Assembly: GCF_000262465.1 (NCBI RefSeq)
Contig: NZ_CM001489.1
Span: 4,098,028-4,162,027, forward strand
DNA: 64,000 nt
Reading direction: 5' to 3'
DNA from: Frankia sp. QA3
GTDB taxonomy: Bacteria; Actinomycetota; Actinomycetes; Frankiales; Frankiaceae
Shown here one piece after another: positions 55,621 through 64,000 of this stretch. Within the stretch, counting starts at the first letter, position 1; every line of letters begins with the position of its first letter. The position numbers and the translations under genes were made by a program. Below the pieces are notes generated by a model that had not been told where the DNA came from, did not search any database, and worked only from the letters and a program-made list of their open reading frames with translations.

Positions 55621-55806
55621 ATGGGCAGCGAGGATCTGGTCTGCGCGCGCTGCTCGGGTCTGGTGATCGAGGGCCGGTGCCCCACCTGCCGCGCGTCGCG
55701 CGAGTACCTGCGCCGGAACTCCGTCACGATCTCCCCGCAGCTGATCATTGCGATCATCGCGATCATCATGATGCTCACGGCCCTGGCCGTCCGACAGGCC
55801 ACCTGA
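55621..55806 (+). CDS. Small zinc-ribbon membrane protein
   Basis: 61 residues. An N-terminal CARC...CPTC pair of knuckles forms a zinc ribbon (C10, C13, C23, C26 approximately) and is followed by a single C-terminal membrane helix (LIIAIIAIIMMLTALAV). Similar small proteins occur near ftsEX/smpB in actinomycetes, but their role is unknown. A strong AAGGAGG ribosome site decides the ATG at 55621. Confidence 0.78.
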   Translation: MGSEDLVCARCSGLVIEGRCPTCRASREYLRRNSVTISPQLIIAIIAIIMMLTALAVRQAT

Positions 55807-56049
55807 GTCCGGCGCGGGCCGCCACGCCCACCTTCCGGCCATCGCGCACCCTTCTGTCGATGAGCCTGCCGACCGCACCGCGATCAGTCCGCCGCCCGGG
55901 CGTCTGCCGGGGCGCCAGGTTCCTGTGCGGTCCGGCGCCCGGGCGCTGACCCGGGGTGGGCACCCGAGGACCCCGACGATCGTTGGCCTTCGGTGAAGTC
56001 CGGGCGCGAAATCGGCCGATGCCCGGTTCCAGCCGGTTCTGGAGCGTCG

Positions 56050-57249
56050 ATGTCCCCATCTGTGCTCGCCTCGCGCCAGGGGCGGGCCGGCCCGCGCCGC
56101 GACGGCCGGGCCCGGGTCCGCAGGCTGATCCTGATCGGCACGGCACTCGCGATGGCCGGGGTCGGGATGGTCTCGTGCGGCGGTGGTTCCGAGCCCTCCG
56201 CCGCGCCTGCGGCGGCCTCCGGACCAGCGACTCCGGGTCCGGCGACCGCGGAGGCGACCGGGGCGGGGAAGACCGCACCGGGTGCCCCGCCCGCGGTGCG
56301 CACCGTGGTCACCGGGCTCGCCGCGCCGTGGGACGTCGCCTTCCTGCCGTCGGGCGAGGCGCTGATCAGCGAACGCGACAGCGGGCGGGTCCTGCGGCTG
56401 CCGGCAGGCGGCGGGCGGGCGATCGAGGTGACGAGGCTGCCCGGCGTGGTCCACCGCGGCGAGTCGGGGCTGCTGGGGCTCGCGGTCTCCCCGGCCTTCG
56501 CGACCGACCGGTTCGTGTACGCCTACTACACCTCGGCCACCGACAACCGGATCGTCCGCTTCCGGCTGTCCGGCAACCGCGCCGAGCCGCCCACCCCGAT
56601 CCTCACCGGGCTCGCCGATGCCGCGGTCCACAACGGCGGCCGGATCCGCTTCGGACCGGACGGCCTGCTCTACGCGGGAGTCGGCGACGCCGGGGTGCGC
56701 TCGCGCGCGCAGGACCGGGCGAGCCTCAACGGCAAGATCCTGCGAATGCGCCCCGACGGCGGCGTCCCGCCGGACAACCCGTTCCCCGGTTCCCTCGTCT
56801 ACAGCCTCGGTCACCGCAACGTCCAGGGCCTGGCCTGGGACTCCGCCGGCCGGCTGTGGGCATCCGAGTTCGGCCAGAACAGGCTCGACGAGATCAACCT
56901 GATCGTCCCGGGCGGGAACTACGGCTGGCCCGACGTCGAGGGCACCGGCGACACCGACGGCGGTCGGTTGCGCAACCCCCTGGTCACCTGGAGCACGGCG
57001 GAGGCCTCCCCGAGCGGGATCGCGATCCGCGGCGACACCCTCTACGTGGCAGCGCTGCGCGGGCAGCGGCTGTGGGAGCTCGACCTGGCCGGGGCGGCCG
57101 GCCGGCCGCGGGCGCTGCTCACCGGCGAGCTGGGCCGGCTGCGCGCCGCGGTGGCCGCCCCGGACGGCTCGGTGTGGCTGCTCACCAACAACACCGACGG
57201 CCGCGGCACCCCGAAGCCGGGCGACGACCGCATTCTTGCCCTGCACTAG
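56050..57249 (+). CDS. PQQ-dependent sugar dehydrogenase-like lipoprotein
   Basis: 399 residues. The lipoprotein signal (LILIGTALAMAGVGMVSCGG) is followed by a Pro/Ala linker and a six-bladed GSDH/YliI beta-propeller: GLAAPWDVAFLPSGEALISE, RGESGLLGLAVSP, FVYAYYT, NGGRIRFGPDGLLYAGVGD, YSLGHRNVQGLAWD and GGNYGWPDVEG. The His, Arg and Asn residues of the PQQ/Ca site are in these blocks. It probably oxidises sugars outside the cell if PQQ is available; no PQQ genes are here. ATG 56050 has GGAG close upstream. Confidence 0.9.
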   Translation: MSPSVLASRQGRAGPRRDGRARVRRLILIGTALAMAGVGMVSCGGGSEPSAAPAAASGPATPGPATAEATGAGKTAPGAPPAVRTVVTGLAAPWDVAFLPSGEALISERDSGRVLRLPAGGGRAIEVTRLPGVVHRGESGLLGLAVSPAFATDRFVYAYYTSATDNRIVRFRLSGNRAEPPTPILTGLADAAVHNGGRIRFGPDGLLYAGVGDAGVRSRAQDRASLNGKILRMRPDGGVPPDNPFPGSLVYSLGHRNVQGLAWDSAGRLWASEFGQNRLDEINLIVPGGNYGWPDVEGTGDTDGGRLRNPLVTWSTAEASPSGIAIRGDTLYVAALRGQRLWELDLAGAAGRPRALLTGELGRLRAAVAAPDGSVWLLTNNTDGRGTPKPGDDRILALH

Positions 57250-57321
57250 AGCGCGCGTGCGAGTTGCGCTCTGTCCAACCCGTCGACCCGCCAACCCGGT
57301 TTCCGGCCACATTGCGGCCAG

Positions 57322-57382
57322 ATCGTGCCGAGGCCCAAGCACGGTTTCAGCGCCGAAAACCGTACCTGGCCCTCGGCACGAT
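57322..57382. terminator. Long inverted repeat between convergent genes
   Basis: ATCGTGCCGAGG (57322-57333) and CCTCGGCACGAT (57371-57382) are perfect complements. Pairing extends inward through ACGGTTT/AAACCGT with a few mismatches, giving a stem of about 26 bp. It probably acts as a bidirectional terminator for the sugar dehydrogenase and cobA, or may be a dispersed palindromic element. Confidence 0.65.
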
Positions 57383-57439
57383 TCTGTGCCCAGGAGATCA
57401 CAGAAAGGCATGCGGGTCCGAGGGGTCGACGTCCTGCCG

Positions 57440-58279
57440 TCATCCGCCCGGGGCGCGCGGGGCAGACGTGGCGCCGACGATCTGGTCGCGCAGGCGCACC
57501 ACGTCCCCGATGACGATGACGGCGGGCGAGCCGATGCCGGCCTCGGCGGCCAGCTCCGCGATGTCCGACAGCACACCGGTGAGCACGACCTCGTCGGCGG
57601 TGCCCCCGGCGTGGATGACGGCGGTCGGCGTGTCCGGGCGCCGGCCCCGCTTCACCAGCTCCCGGCTGATCCCCGCCAGCGCAGCGACGCCCATCAGCAC
57701 GACGACCGTGCCCAGCCCCGTGGCCAGCGCGTCCCAGTCGACGGTGGAGCCGGGGTGGGAGGGGTCGACGTGCCCGCTGACGATGGCCACGTCCTGGGTG
57801 ATGCCGCGGTGGGTGACCGGGATGCCGGCGAGCGCCGGGACGGCGACCGCGCTCGTCACCCCGGGGACGATCTCGCACGGCAGCCCGGCCGCGGCGCAGG
57901 CCAGGGCCTCCTCGCCGCCGCGGCCGAAGACGAACGGATCGCCGCCCTTGAGCCGCACGACGCCGAGCCCGCGTAGGCCGCGGTCGACGATCACCGCGTT
58001 GATCTCGTCCTGGGTCAGGTTGTGGCCGTGCGGCGCCTTGCCGGCATCGATGATCTCGGCGCCGGGCCGGGTCTCGGCCAGCAGCTCGCGGGGGGCGAGG
58101 CGGTCGACCACCACGACGTCCGCAATCTGCACCAGGCGCAGGCCGCGCACGGTGATGAGGTCTGCCCGTCCGGGCCCGCCGCCGACGAGCGCCACCCAAC
58201 CTCCGGAGGGTCTGTCCACGCCGGTCACCTCCGTCATCAACCGCGCAGCCGTCGCCGACCGCGCATCCGTCGTCCGCAT
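57440..58279 (-). CDS. cobA: Uroporphyrinogen-III C-methyltransferase (SUMT)
   Basis: 279 residues. Tetrapyrrole methylase motifs: VALVGGGPGRADLITVRG (SAM/PPi loop), VVVVDRLAPRELLAE, RLKGGDPFVFGRGGEEALAC and VPGVTSAVAVPALAGIPVTH. It makes precorrin-2, the branch to sirohaem and cobalamin. Next to nirB-nirD it most likely serves the sirohaem of NirB. It has no CysG dehydrogenase/chelatase fusion. Confidence 0.94.
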   Translation of the reverse strand: MRTTDARSATAARLMTEVTGVDRPSGGWVALVGGGPGRADLITVRGLRLVQIADVVVVDRLAPRELLAETRPGAEIIDAGKAPHGHNLTQDEINAVIVDRGLRGLGVVRLKGGDPFVFGRGGEEALACAAAGLPCEIVPGVTSAVAVPALAGIPVTHRGITQDVAIVSGHVDPSHPGSTVDWDALATGLGTVVVLMGVAALAGISRELVKRGRRPDTPTAVIHAGGTADEVVLTGVLSDIAELAAEAGIGSPAVIVIGDVVRLRDQIVGATSAPRAPGG

Positions 58280-58421
58280 CTGTCTCCCGCCACCGCCTGC
58301 CGCCGCCGCCTACCGCGGCTGTCCACGCCGCCTGCCGGCCGGTCCCCCACGTGACGACTTCCCCCAGTGTGCGGCCTGACCAGCCTGTTCGGGGCGGATC
58401 GCGCCAGCCGGGCGGGCATGC

Positions 58422-58766
58422 TCAGGCAATCCGCCTGGCCGCGCCCGCGGGGCCGACCAGGACTCGCCCGTCGCGCACCTCGACCGGATGGACCGGGATG
58501 CGCACGTCCTCGGCGTCCAGACATTCCCCGGTGACCAGGTCGAACGCCTGCTTGTGCAGCGGGGAGAAGACCACGGTCCGCTCGCCGCGGGAGCCGACGA
58601 GACCGCGGCAGAGCACGTTGGCCCGGGAGATCGGGTCGGTGTTGCCGACCGCGAGGACCGGCCCGTCGCTGAGCCGGAACACGGCGACCTGCGCGCCGTC
58701 GACGAGCGCGCCGGCGCCCCGGTCCGGGGTGAGATCCTCAAGGGCACAGACATCGGTCCAGTTCAC
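58422..58766 (-). CDS. nirD: Nitrite reductase [NAD(P)H] small subunit (NirD)
   Basis: 114 residues, Rieske-like NirD fold: AVFRLSDGPVLAVGNTDPIS, VVFSPLHKQAFDLVTGECLD and VHPVEVRDGRVLV. The Cys/His ligands of true Rieske proteins are absent, as usual in NirD. It follows nirB, separated by four tandem repeats. Partner of the sirohaem nitrite reductase that makes ammonium in the cytoplasm. Confidence 0.93.
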   Translation of the reverse strand: MNWTDVCALEDLTPDRGAGALVDGAQVAVFRLSDGPVLAVGNTDPISRANVLCRGLVGSRGERTVVFSPLHKQAFDLVTGECLDAEDVRIPVHPVEVRDGRVLVGPAGAARRIA

Positions 58767-58777
58767 GGCGGTCTCCA

Positions 58778-58847
58778 GGTCACTTCTCGGGAGCGGTCAC
58801 TTCTCGGGAGCGGGTCGCTTCTCGGGAGCGGGTCACTTCTCGGGGCT
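58778..58847. repeat. Four 17-18 bp tandem repeats spanning the nirB stop codon
   Basis: Units of the type GGTCACTTCTCGGGAGC begin at 58778, 58795, 58813 and 58831. The nirB stop (minus strand, 58833-58835) lies in the last one, so the sequence coding Pro-Glu-Lys-stop is repeated three more times in the nirB-nirD spacer. Confidence 0.85.
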
Positions 58848-61499
58848 GGTCAGCGTGGGCACCAGGCCCGGCGCCGGGGTGGCGGCGTCGGTCCCGGCGT
58901 CGGTCCCGGCGTCGGCGTCGGTGGGTGCGGTGCGCTGGCGGACGACCGGCAGGGTCGTCCCGGCGATCAGCGCGGCCCGCTCGCCGTCGCGGGCCGGCCG
59001 GGGCTGGCCACGTTCGAGCACGTGGATGATGTCCGGGTCGGGTGTGTCGGGGGCGTTGACGAACGAGGTGAACCGGCGCAGCGCCACCGGGTCGGCCAGT
59101 GTCGTCTTCCACTCGTCCTGGTAGGTGTCGACGTGGTGGGCCATGGCCGCGTCCAGCTCGGCGCAGATGCCCAGCGAGTCCTCGGCGATCACCTCGCGGA
59201 CGTGCGCCAGGCCGCCGTCGAGACTCTCCACCCACGCCGCGGTGCGCTGCAGGCGGTCGGCGGTACGCACGTAGAACATGAGGAACCGGTCGATGTAGCG
59301 GACGAGGGTCTCGGTGTCGAGGTCGGCGGCGAACAGCTCCGCGTGCCGCGGCCGGTGCCCGCCGTTGCCGCCCAGGTAGAGGTTCCAGCCGAGCTCCGTG
59401 GCGATCACGCCGACGTCCTTGGAACGAGCCTCGGCGCACTCCCGGGCGCAGCCGGAGACCGCCATCTTGATCTTGTGGGGGGAGCGTAGCCCGCGGTAGC
59501 GCAGTTCCAGGTCGATCGCGAGGGTGGTGGAGTCCTGCACGCCGTAGCGGCACCAGGTCTCCCCCACGCAGGACTTCACCGTCCGCAGGGACTTGCCGTA
59601 GGCGTGCCCGGATTCCAGCCCGGCGTCGGTGAGCCGCTGCCAGATCTTCGGCAGGTCCTCGGCGCGGGCACCGAGCAGGTCGATGCGCTGACCACCAGTG
59701 ATCTTGGTGTAAAGGCGGAAGTCGCGGGCCACCTCGCCGATGAGGATGAGCGCCTCGGGGGTGACCTCGCCGCCGGGCAGCCGGGGGATGACCGAGTACG
59801 TCCCGTCCTTCTGCATGTTCGCCAGCATGTGGTCGTTGGTGTCCTGCAACGCGGCCCGCTCGCCGTCGAGGACGTACCCGTTGTGGATCGAGGCGAGGAT
59901 CGACGCCCCCACCGGCCGGCAGACCTCGCAGCCACGGCCCCGCCCATGCTCGGCGATGAGCTGGGAGAACGTCGTGATCCCGCGCAGGCGGACGAGCTCG
60001 AACAGCTCGGCGCGGCTGTGGTCGAAGTGCTCGCACAGGGCCTTGGAAACCTCGATGCCGGCGGCGGCGAGCTGCTGGCCGAGGATCGTCTTCAGCATCG
60101 GCACGCAGCTGCCGCAGCTCGTGCCCGCGTTCGTGCAGCCCTTGATGCCGGCGACGTCGGTCAGCCCGTTGTCGCTGATCGCGGCGCAGATCTGGCCCTG
60201 GGTGACGTTGTTGCACGAGCAGATCTGCGCCTCGGCGGGCAGCGCCACCCCGGTGCCGGCCCCGCCGCCGGCCGGCAGGATCAGCCGCGCCGGGTCGTCC
60301 GGGAGCGCGCCGGTGGCGCCGACGAGCGCCCGCAGGGTGCCGTACTCGCCGGCGTCGCCGACGAGGATGCCGCCGAGCACGCTGGCCGCGTCGTCGGAGA
60401 GCACCAGCTTCTTGTAGACCCCGGTGACCGGGTCCGCGAACGTGATCGGCAGCGCGCCGACGGTCGTCCCGAACGCGTCCCCGAAGCTCGCCACGTCCAC
60501 GCCGAGCAGCTTGAGCTTGGTGGACATGTCCGCGCCGGTGAAGCTCGCCGCGCCGCCGAGCAGCCGGTCGGCGACGACCTCGGCCATCGCGTAGCCGGGG
60601 GCGACCAGTCCGTAGACCCGCCCGCCGGCCGCCGCGCACTCGCCGATCGCGTAGATGTGCTCGTCGCCGGTGCGGCAGCCCTCGTCGACGACGACGCCGC
60701 CCCGCTCGCCGACGGCCAGGCCGCACTCGCGGGCCAGCTCGTCTCGGGGCCGGATGCCCGCGGAGAACACGACGACGTCGGCGTCGAGACCGGTCAGGCC
60801 CTCGGGGTGGCGGCCGAAGACGAGCCGGGCGACCCGGCCGTCGGCGTCGGCCTCGATCCGCTCGGTGGCCGTGTCGGTGTGCACGCCGATCCCGAGCCCG
60901 GTGATGTGGGCGCGCAGCGTCTGCCCGCCGGCGTCGTCGACCTGCGCGGGCATCAGCCGGGGGGCGAACTCGACGACGTGGGTGGTCAGGCCCAGGCTGC
61001 GCAGGGCGTTCGCCGCCTCCAGGCCGAGCAGGCCGCCGCCGATGACGACGCCGGTGCCGGTGCGGCTCGACCGCGCCGACGCGCTGATCGCATCCAGGTC
61101 CTCGATGGTGCGGTACACGTGGCAGCCGGCGGCCTCGCGCCCGGGGACCGGCGGGACGAACGGGTAGGACCCGGTGGCGAGCACCAGGGCGTCATAGCGG
61201 TACGTGTGCCCGGGGGCGGTGCGCACCGTGCGGGCGGCCCGGTCGACGGCGACGACGGGTTCACCGAGACGCACCCGCAGCCGGGGATGGTCGAGGAAGC
61301 CGTCCGCGACCAGGCTCAGGTCGTCCACCGTCGAGCCGGTGAAGTACGCCGACAGGCCGACCCGGTCGTACGCCGGCCGTGGCTCCTCGGCCAGGACGGT
61401 GACATCCCAGGTCTGTCCGGCGTCCCGTTCCCGCAAGGCCTCGCACAGCCGGTGGCCGACCATGCCGTGACCGACGACCACCAGCGACCGAGCAGACAT
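58833..61499 (-). CDS. nirB: Nitrite reductase [NAD(P)H] large subunit (NirB)
   Basis: 888 residues. FAD/NAD-binding domains (VVVGHGMVGHRLCEALRERD at the start, VVIGGGLLGLEAANALRSLG), a BFD-like [2Fe-2S] domain (ICSCNNVTQGQICAAI ... CTNAGTSCGSC) and the C-terminal sirohaem/[4Fe-4S] domains (CVGETWCRYGVQDS and AVSGCARECAEA). It reduces nitrite to ammonium. The Thr/Asp/Ala-rich tail contains TDAGTDAGTDA repeats. The ATG at 61499 gives the FAD motif near the N-terminus. It is divergent from nnaR. Confidence 0.96.
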   Translation of the reverse strand: MSARSLVVVGHGMVGHRLCEALRERDAGQTWDVTVLAEEPRPAYDRVGLSAYFTGSTVDDLSLVADGFLDHPRLRVRLGEPVVAVDRAARTVRTAPGHTYRYDALVLATGSYPFVPPVPGREAAGCHVYRTIEDLDAISASARSSRTGTGVVIGGGLLGLEAANALRSLGLTTHVVEFAPRLMPAQVDDAGGQTLRAHITGLGIGVHTDTATERIEADADGRVARLVFGRHPEGLTGLDADVVVFSAGIRPRDELARECGLAVGERGGVVVDEGCRTGDEHIYAIGECAAAGGRVYGLVAPGYAMAEVVADRLLGGAASFTGADMSTKLKLLGVDVASFGDAFGTTVGALPITFADPVTGVYKKLVLSDDAASVLGGILVGDAGEYGTLRALVGATGALPDDPARLILPAGGGAGTGVALPAEAQICSCNNVTQGQICAAISDNGLTDVAGIKGCTNAGTSCGSCVPMLKTILGQQLAAAGIEVSKALCEHFDHSRAELFELVRLRGITTFSQLIAEHGRGRGCEVCRPVGASILASIHNGYVLDGERAALQDTNDHMLANMQKDGTYSVIPRLPGGEVTPEALILIGEVARDFRLYTKITGGQRIDLLGARAEDLPKIWQRLTDAGLESGHAYGKSLRTVKSCVGETWCRYGVQDSTTLAIDLELRYRGLRSPHKIKMAVSGCARECAEARSKDVGVIATELGWNLYLGGNGGHRPRHAELFAADLDTETLVRYIDRFLMFYVRTADRLQRTAAWVESLDGGLAHVREVIAEDSLGICAELDAAMAHHVDTYQDEWKTTLADPVALRRFTSFVNAPDTPDPDIIHVLERGQPRPARDGERAALIAGTTLPVVRQRTAPTDADAGTDAGTDAATPAPGLVPTLTSPEK

Positions 61500-61564
61500 C
61501 CGCGCACCACCCACTATCCGCCTCGAGGGTCCGCCCACCCTCGGCGGGACCCGCTACGGTCGCT

Positions 61565-61576
61565 GACCGTACGGTC
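61565..61576. promoter_or_regulatory. 12-bp perfect palindrome between nirB and nnaR
   Basis: GACCGTACGGTC lies 65 bp upstream of nirB, with a related half TACGGTC just before it (61554-61560). It may be a site for NnaR or another nitrogen regulator; it does not resemble a GlnR box clearly. Confidence 0.45.
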
Positions 61577-61807
61577 GGCGGATGTCGGTGCCGACTCAGG
61601 TCCACGTCGGTGCGGATACAAGGCGCGCACCCCCGGCCGCGGCCGGATGTGAGACGCCTCGGGCCCGGGCGGGGCAGGCGTCGCGGGACGGGGAACGGCG
61701 CCGATTAACAACGGCGTTGCGTGTGGGTAAGCGCCCGGACATCGAGGTGCCTGATTCTGCCAGGGACCTGAGATCGGCGTGGGTCCGCGGGCCAGGAGGT
61801 CATCGTC

Positions 61808-63022
61808 TTGCCAACCCCCAGTTCCGGGCGGCCCGAATCCGGCGATCCGTCGCGCGCGGACAGCTGCTCCGGCTCGTCGCCCGGCGCCGAGGCCGCTGAA
61901 CAGTCGACGGTGGCGGAGCTGCCGCCGCTGCTCGGGTTCACCGTCGGGATCACCGCGGCCCGTCGCCGCGACGAGCTCGCCAGCCTGCTCGAACGGCGCG
62001 GGGCCCGGGTGGTGCACGCGCCGGCGCTGCGCATCGTCCCGCTCTCGGACGACGGCAAGCTGCTCACCGCGACCCGGGCCTGCCTCACCGGGCGGCTCGA
62101 CGTGGTGATCGCCACGACGGCGATCGGCTTCCGCGGCTGGCTGGAGGCCGCCGAGGGCTGGGGCCTCGGCGACGGGCTGCGCGACCGGCTGGCCGAGGCC
62201 CGGCTGTTCACCCGCGGGCCCAAGGTCACCGGCGCGGTCCGGGCGGCGGGGCTGACCGAATGCTGGTCGCCCCGGTCGGAGTCGGGCGCGGAGCTCATGG
62301 CCCATCTCCTCGGCACCGACCTCGCCGGCCTGCGCATCGCCGTGCAGCTGCACGGCGAGCCGCTGCCGGACATGATCGAGGGGCTGCGCGCCGCCGGGGC
62401 GGAGGTGGTCGAGATCCCGGTGTACCGGTGGGAACCGCCCGAGGACCTGCGCCCGGTCCGGCGGATGGTGGAGCTCATCGTCACCGGCGGGCTGTCCGCG
62501 GTGACCTTCACCAGCGCGCCGGCCGTGCTGAGCCTGCTGCGGACCGCGCGGGAGGCCGACCGTCTCGACGAGACGCTGTCCGCACTGCGCGGCGACGTGC
62601 TCGCCGCCTGCGTGGGACCGGTCTGCGCGGCACCGCTCGTCCGCGAGGGGATCCCTGCCGTGACGCCGGAGCGTTACCGCCTGGGGGCGCTCGTGCGGAC
62701 GCTGTCCGACGAGCTGCCGCGTCGCCGGGTACGGACCGTCGAGGCCGCCGGGCACGTCCTGCGGGTGCAGGGCACGGCCGTGATCGTCAACGGGGAGCCG
62801 GTGATGCTGGCGCCGAAGACGGCGGCGGTACTCGACGCCCTCACCGAGCGTCCCGGCCGGGTCCTCTCCCGCGCGGAGCTGCTGCGCCGCACGGGCACCG
62901 CGGGGCTGACCGATGAGCATGCGGTGGAGATGACCGTCGCCCGGCTGCGCACGGCGCTCGGCCCGGCCGGCTGTGCGGTGGAGACCGTCATCAAGCGGGG
63001 CTACCGCCTCGCGATCGCCTGA
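61808..63022 (+). CDS. nnaR: HemD-like/winged-helix nitrite assimilation regulator (NnaR)
   Basis: 404 residues. An N-terminal uroporphyrinogen-III synthase-like domain (~43-300: FTVGITAARRRDELASLLER, VIATTAIGFRGWL, RIAVQLHGEPLPDMIEGLRA, VTFTSAPAVLSLLRTA) is fused to an OmpR-type winged helix (~305-404: PVMLAPKTAAVLDALTERPG, SRAELLRRTG, VEMTVARLRTALG and VIKRGYRLAIA). This is the architecture of NnaR, which activates nitrite/nitrate assimilation genes in Mycobacterium and Streptomyces. The TTG start follows AGGAGGT by six bases. It is divergent from nirB. Confidence 0.92.
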   Translation: MPTPSSGRPESGDPSRADSCSGSSPGAEAAEQSTVAELPPLLGFTVGITAARRRDELASLLERRGARVVHAPALRIVPLSDDGKLLTATRACLTGRLDVVIATTAIGFRGWLEAAEGWGLGDGLRDRLAEARLFTRGPKVTGAVRAAGLTECWSPRSESGAELMAHLLGTDLAGLRIAVQLHGEPLPDMIEGLRAAGAEVVEIPVYRWEPPEDLRPVRRMVELIVTGGLSAVTFTSAPAVLSLLRTAREADRLDETLSALRGDVLAACVGPVCAAPLVREGIPAVTPERYRLGALVRTLSDELPRRRVRTVEAAGHVLRVQGTAVIVNGEPVMLAPKTAAVLDALTERPGRVLSRAELLRRTGTAGLTDEHAVEMTVARLRTALGPAGCAVETVIKRGYRLAIA

Positions 63023-63214
63023 GCCGGGTCGCGGCCGATCCGCCCCGCGTCCCGGCCGAAATCCCCCGAGCGGCGGTGGCGGGGCATTTCGGCCGCGCGA
63101 GCCGGCTTTTCGCCGTTCACCGGGCGTCGGCATACGCGTCGGCATACGCGTCAGCGGAAAACGGCGCACGCATCTGCACGAGCATGTGCCCGCGCCCCGC
63201 GCCTGACCCGGTGG

Positions 63215-63988
63215 TCAGCCGCCCCGGCCGAGCCGCCAGCGCGCCGCGCGGTATGCCCGCCAGCCGGACCGCAACCCGCGCCGGGCGCTCGTGAGTGCGT
63301 CGCGGTGCCCGAGGGAAACCAGCCGCAGGATGTCGGCGGCCCCGGCCGCCCGGTCCACGACCAACCGGCTGATGGCGAAACGGGACTGGTTCGGCTGGTG
63401 CAGCCGGTAGCCGACCTCGCAGGCCGAATCGAAACCGGCCGCCGCGACCACGTGCCGGACCGACGCGCAGTGATATCCAAAAGGATAGGAGAAACTGTCC
63501 GGACTACGCCCGGTCTTCTCCTCGATCATGCGCCGGCTGGCAGTGACGTCATATCGGGCGAGGGCCGTCGGTACCACGTCCAGTTCCAGATGACGATGAC
63601 CGTGCGAGCCCAGTTCGACCCCCTCCCTCGCCAGATCAGCCAGGTCGGACCAGTCCAGCAACGGAAGATTTCGCTCGCTGTAGCCGTCCAGCCAGGTGGC
63701 GCGCCGGCCGGCGTAGGCGGTCGGGATGAACAGGGTCGCGCCCGCGCCGACCGTCTGCAAGGCCGGCAGCGCCGTCGTCACGAAGTCCTCGAAGCCGTCA
63801 TCGAAGGTGATGGCCACCTGCCGGCGGTGCGGGTGCGCGAGCGCGTCGGTGAGCCCGGTGAGGTGGTAGCCGCCGGCGGCGAGCGCGCCGAGCTGCTCGG
63901 CGAACACGCCCGGCGGGACCTCCCAGTGCCGGAAGTCGGCGCTCACGGAGTCGCCCACGCTGTGGTACATGAGGACGGGCAGGGGCAT
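63215..63988 (-). CDS. Polysaccharide deacetylase (NodB fold)
   Basis: 257 residues. NodB motifs: AITFDDGFEDF (motif 1, Asp pair), GSHGHRHLELD (motif 2, zinc His) and SYPFGYHCASVRHVVAAAGF (motif 3). No signal peptide is seen. The C-terminal Arg-rich tail (SARRGLRSGWRAYRAARWRL) is unusual. It removes acetyl groups from a polysaccharide, which is often a step in exopolysaccharide synthesis; the genes upstream lie outside the window. Confidence 0.9.
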   Translation of the reverse strand: MPLPVLMYHSVGDSVSADFRHWEVPPGVFAEQLGALAAGGYHLTGLTDALAHPHRRQVAITFDDGFEDFVTTALPALQTVGAGATLFIPTAYAGRRATWLDGYSERNLPLLDWSDLADLAREGVELGSHGHRHLELDVVPTALARYDVTASRRMIEEKTGRSPDSFSYPFGYHCASVRHVVAAAGFDSACEVGYRLHQPNQSRFAISRLVVDRAAGAADILRLVSLGHRDALTSARRGLRSGWRAYRAARWRLGRGG

Positions 63989-64000
63989 CGGGGGCGCCTC

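Noticed and set aside
59604-61652. Plus-strand 682-codon frame opposite nirB
   Set aside because: Antisense shadow; nirB is complete with all cofactor motifs.

Overview
The window looks like a chromosomal segment of a high-GC actinomycete. Gene content fits Frankia or a close relative: a Methyltransf_19/DUF574 protein, many GTG/TTG starts, an EfeUOB locus behind DtxR/IdeR-type iron boxes, ftsE-ftsX-smpB-ssrA close together, and a HemD-winged-helix (NnaR-type) regulator next to nirB-nirD-cobA. Species assignment is inference; no rRNA gene or other taxonomic marker is present.

Layout. 1-2650: methionine salvage (mtnA partial on the minus strand, mtnD-mtnC on the plus strand) and a Nudix hydrolase. 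2650-3700: about 1 kb with no convincing gene, ending in two overlapping iron boxes. 3700-7270: efeU-efeO-efeB ferrous-iron uptake. 7500-17700: housekeeping and accessory genes (an XRE protein coupled to a HIT protein, a Nudix protein with a tandem-repeat proline-rich N-terminus, an HTH/Clp-N regulator with two perfect palindromic operators, a single-domain OAA-type lectin, LysR plus DMT exporter, a DUF574 methyltransferase, DctA plus a CitB/DcuR-type response regulator). 17800-22200: a decaying stretch (truncated aldehyde dehydrogenase, small secreted protein with a strong hairpin, two tandem SnoaL-like proteins plus TetR, a DUF2637-like remnant). 22250-30550: one tightly overlapped operon with a family-5 ABC importer, an LLM flavin monooxygenase, a PPOX/F420-type protein and a rhodanese, followed by a MarR regulator.

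30729-49697: an approximately 19 kb genomic island in the 3' end of ssrA (tmRNA). A 25-bp perfect direct repeat of the tmRNA T-arm/acceptor end marks both borders. A 5'-truncated tyrosine recombinase lies directly against the ssrA end. The island carries a Ser/Thr kinase, an XRE/TPR-like regulator, a class I lanthipeptide locus of the FxLD type and a complete type I restriction-modification system (hsdM-hsdS-hsdR). The lanthipeptide locus holds a 53-aa precursor, a full-length LanB, a PCMT-like FxLD-system methyltransferase and LanC, preceded by a creatininase-family protein that may be the leader peptidase. No LanT transporter or subtilisin-like LanP is present. This is the most interesting part of the window.

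49674-64000: core chromosome again: ssrA, a VOC protein, DUF1275, a THUMP-like SAM methyltransferase overlapping smpB, ftsX-ftsE, a zinc-ribbon membrane peptide, a PQQ-type sugar dehydrogenase lipoprotein, the nitrite assimilation set cobA-nirD-nirB with divergent nnaR, and a polysaccharide deacetylase. Short tandem repeats sit at the ends of several genes throughout the window.
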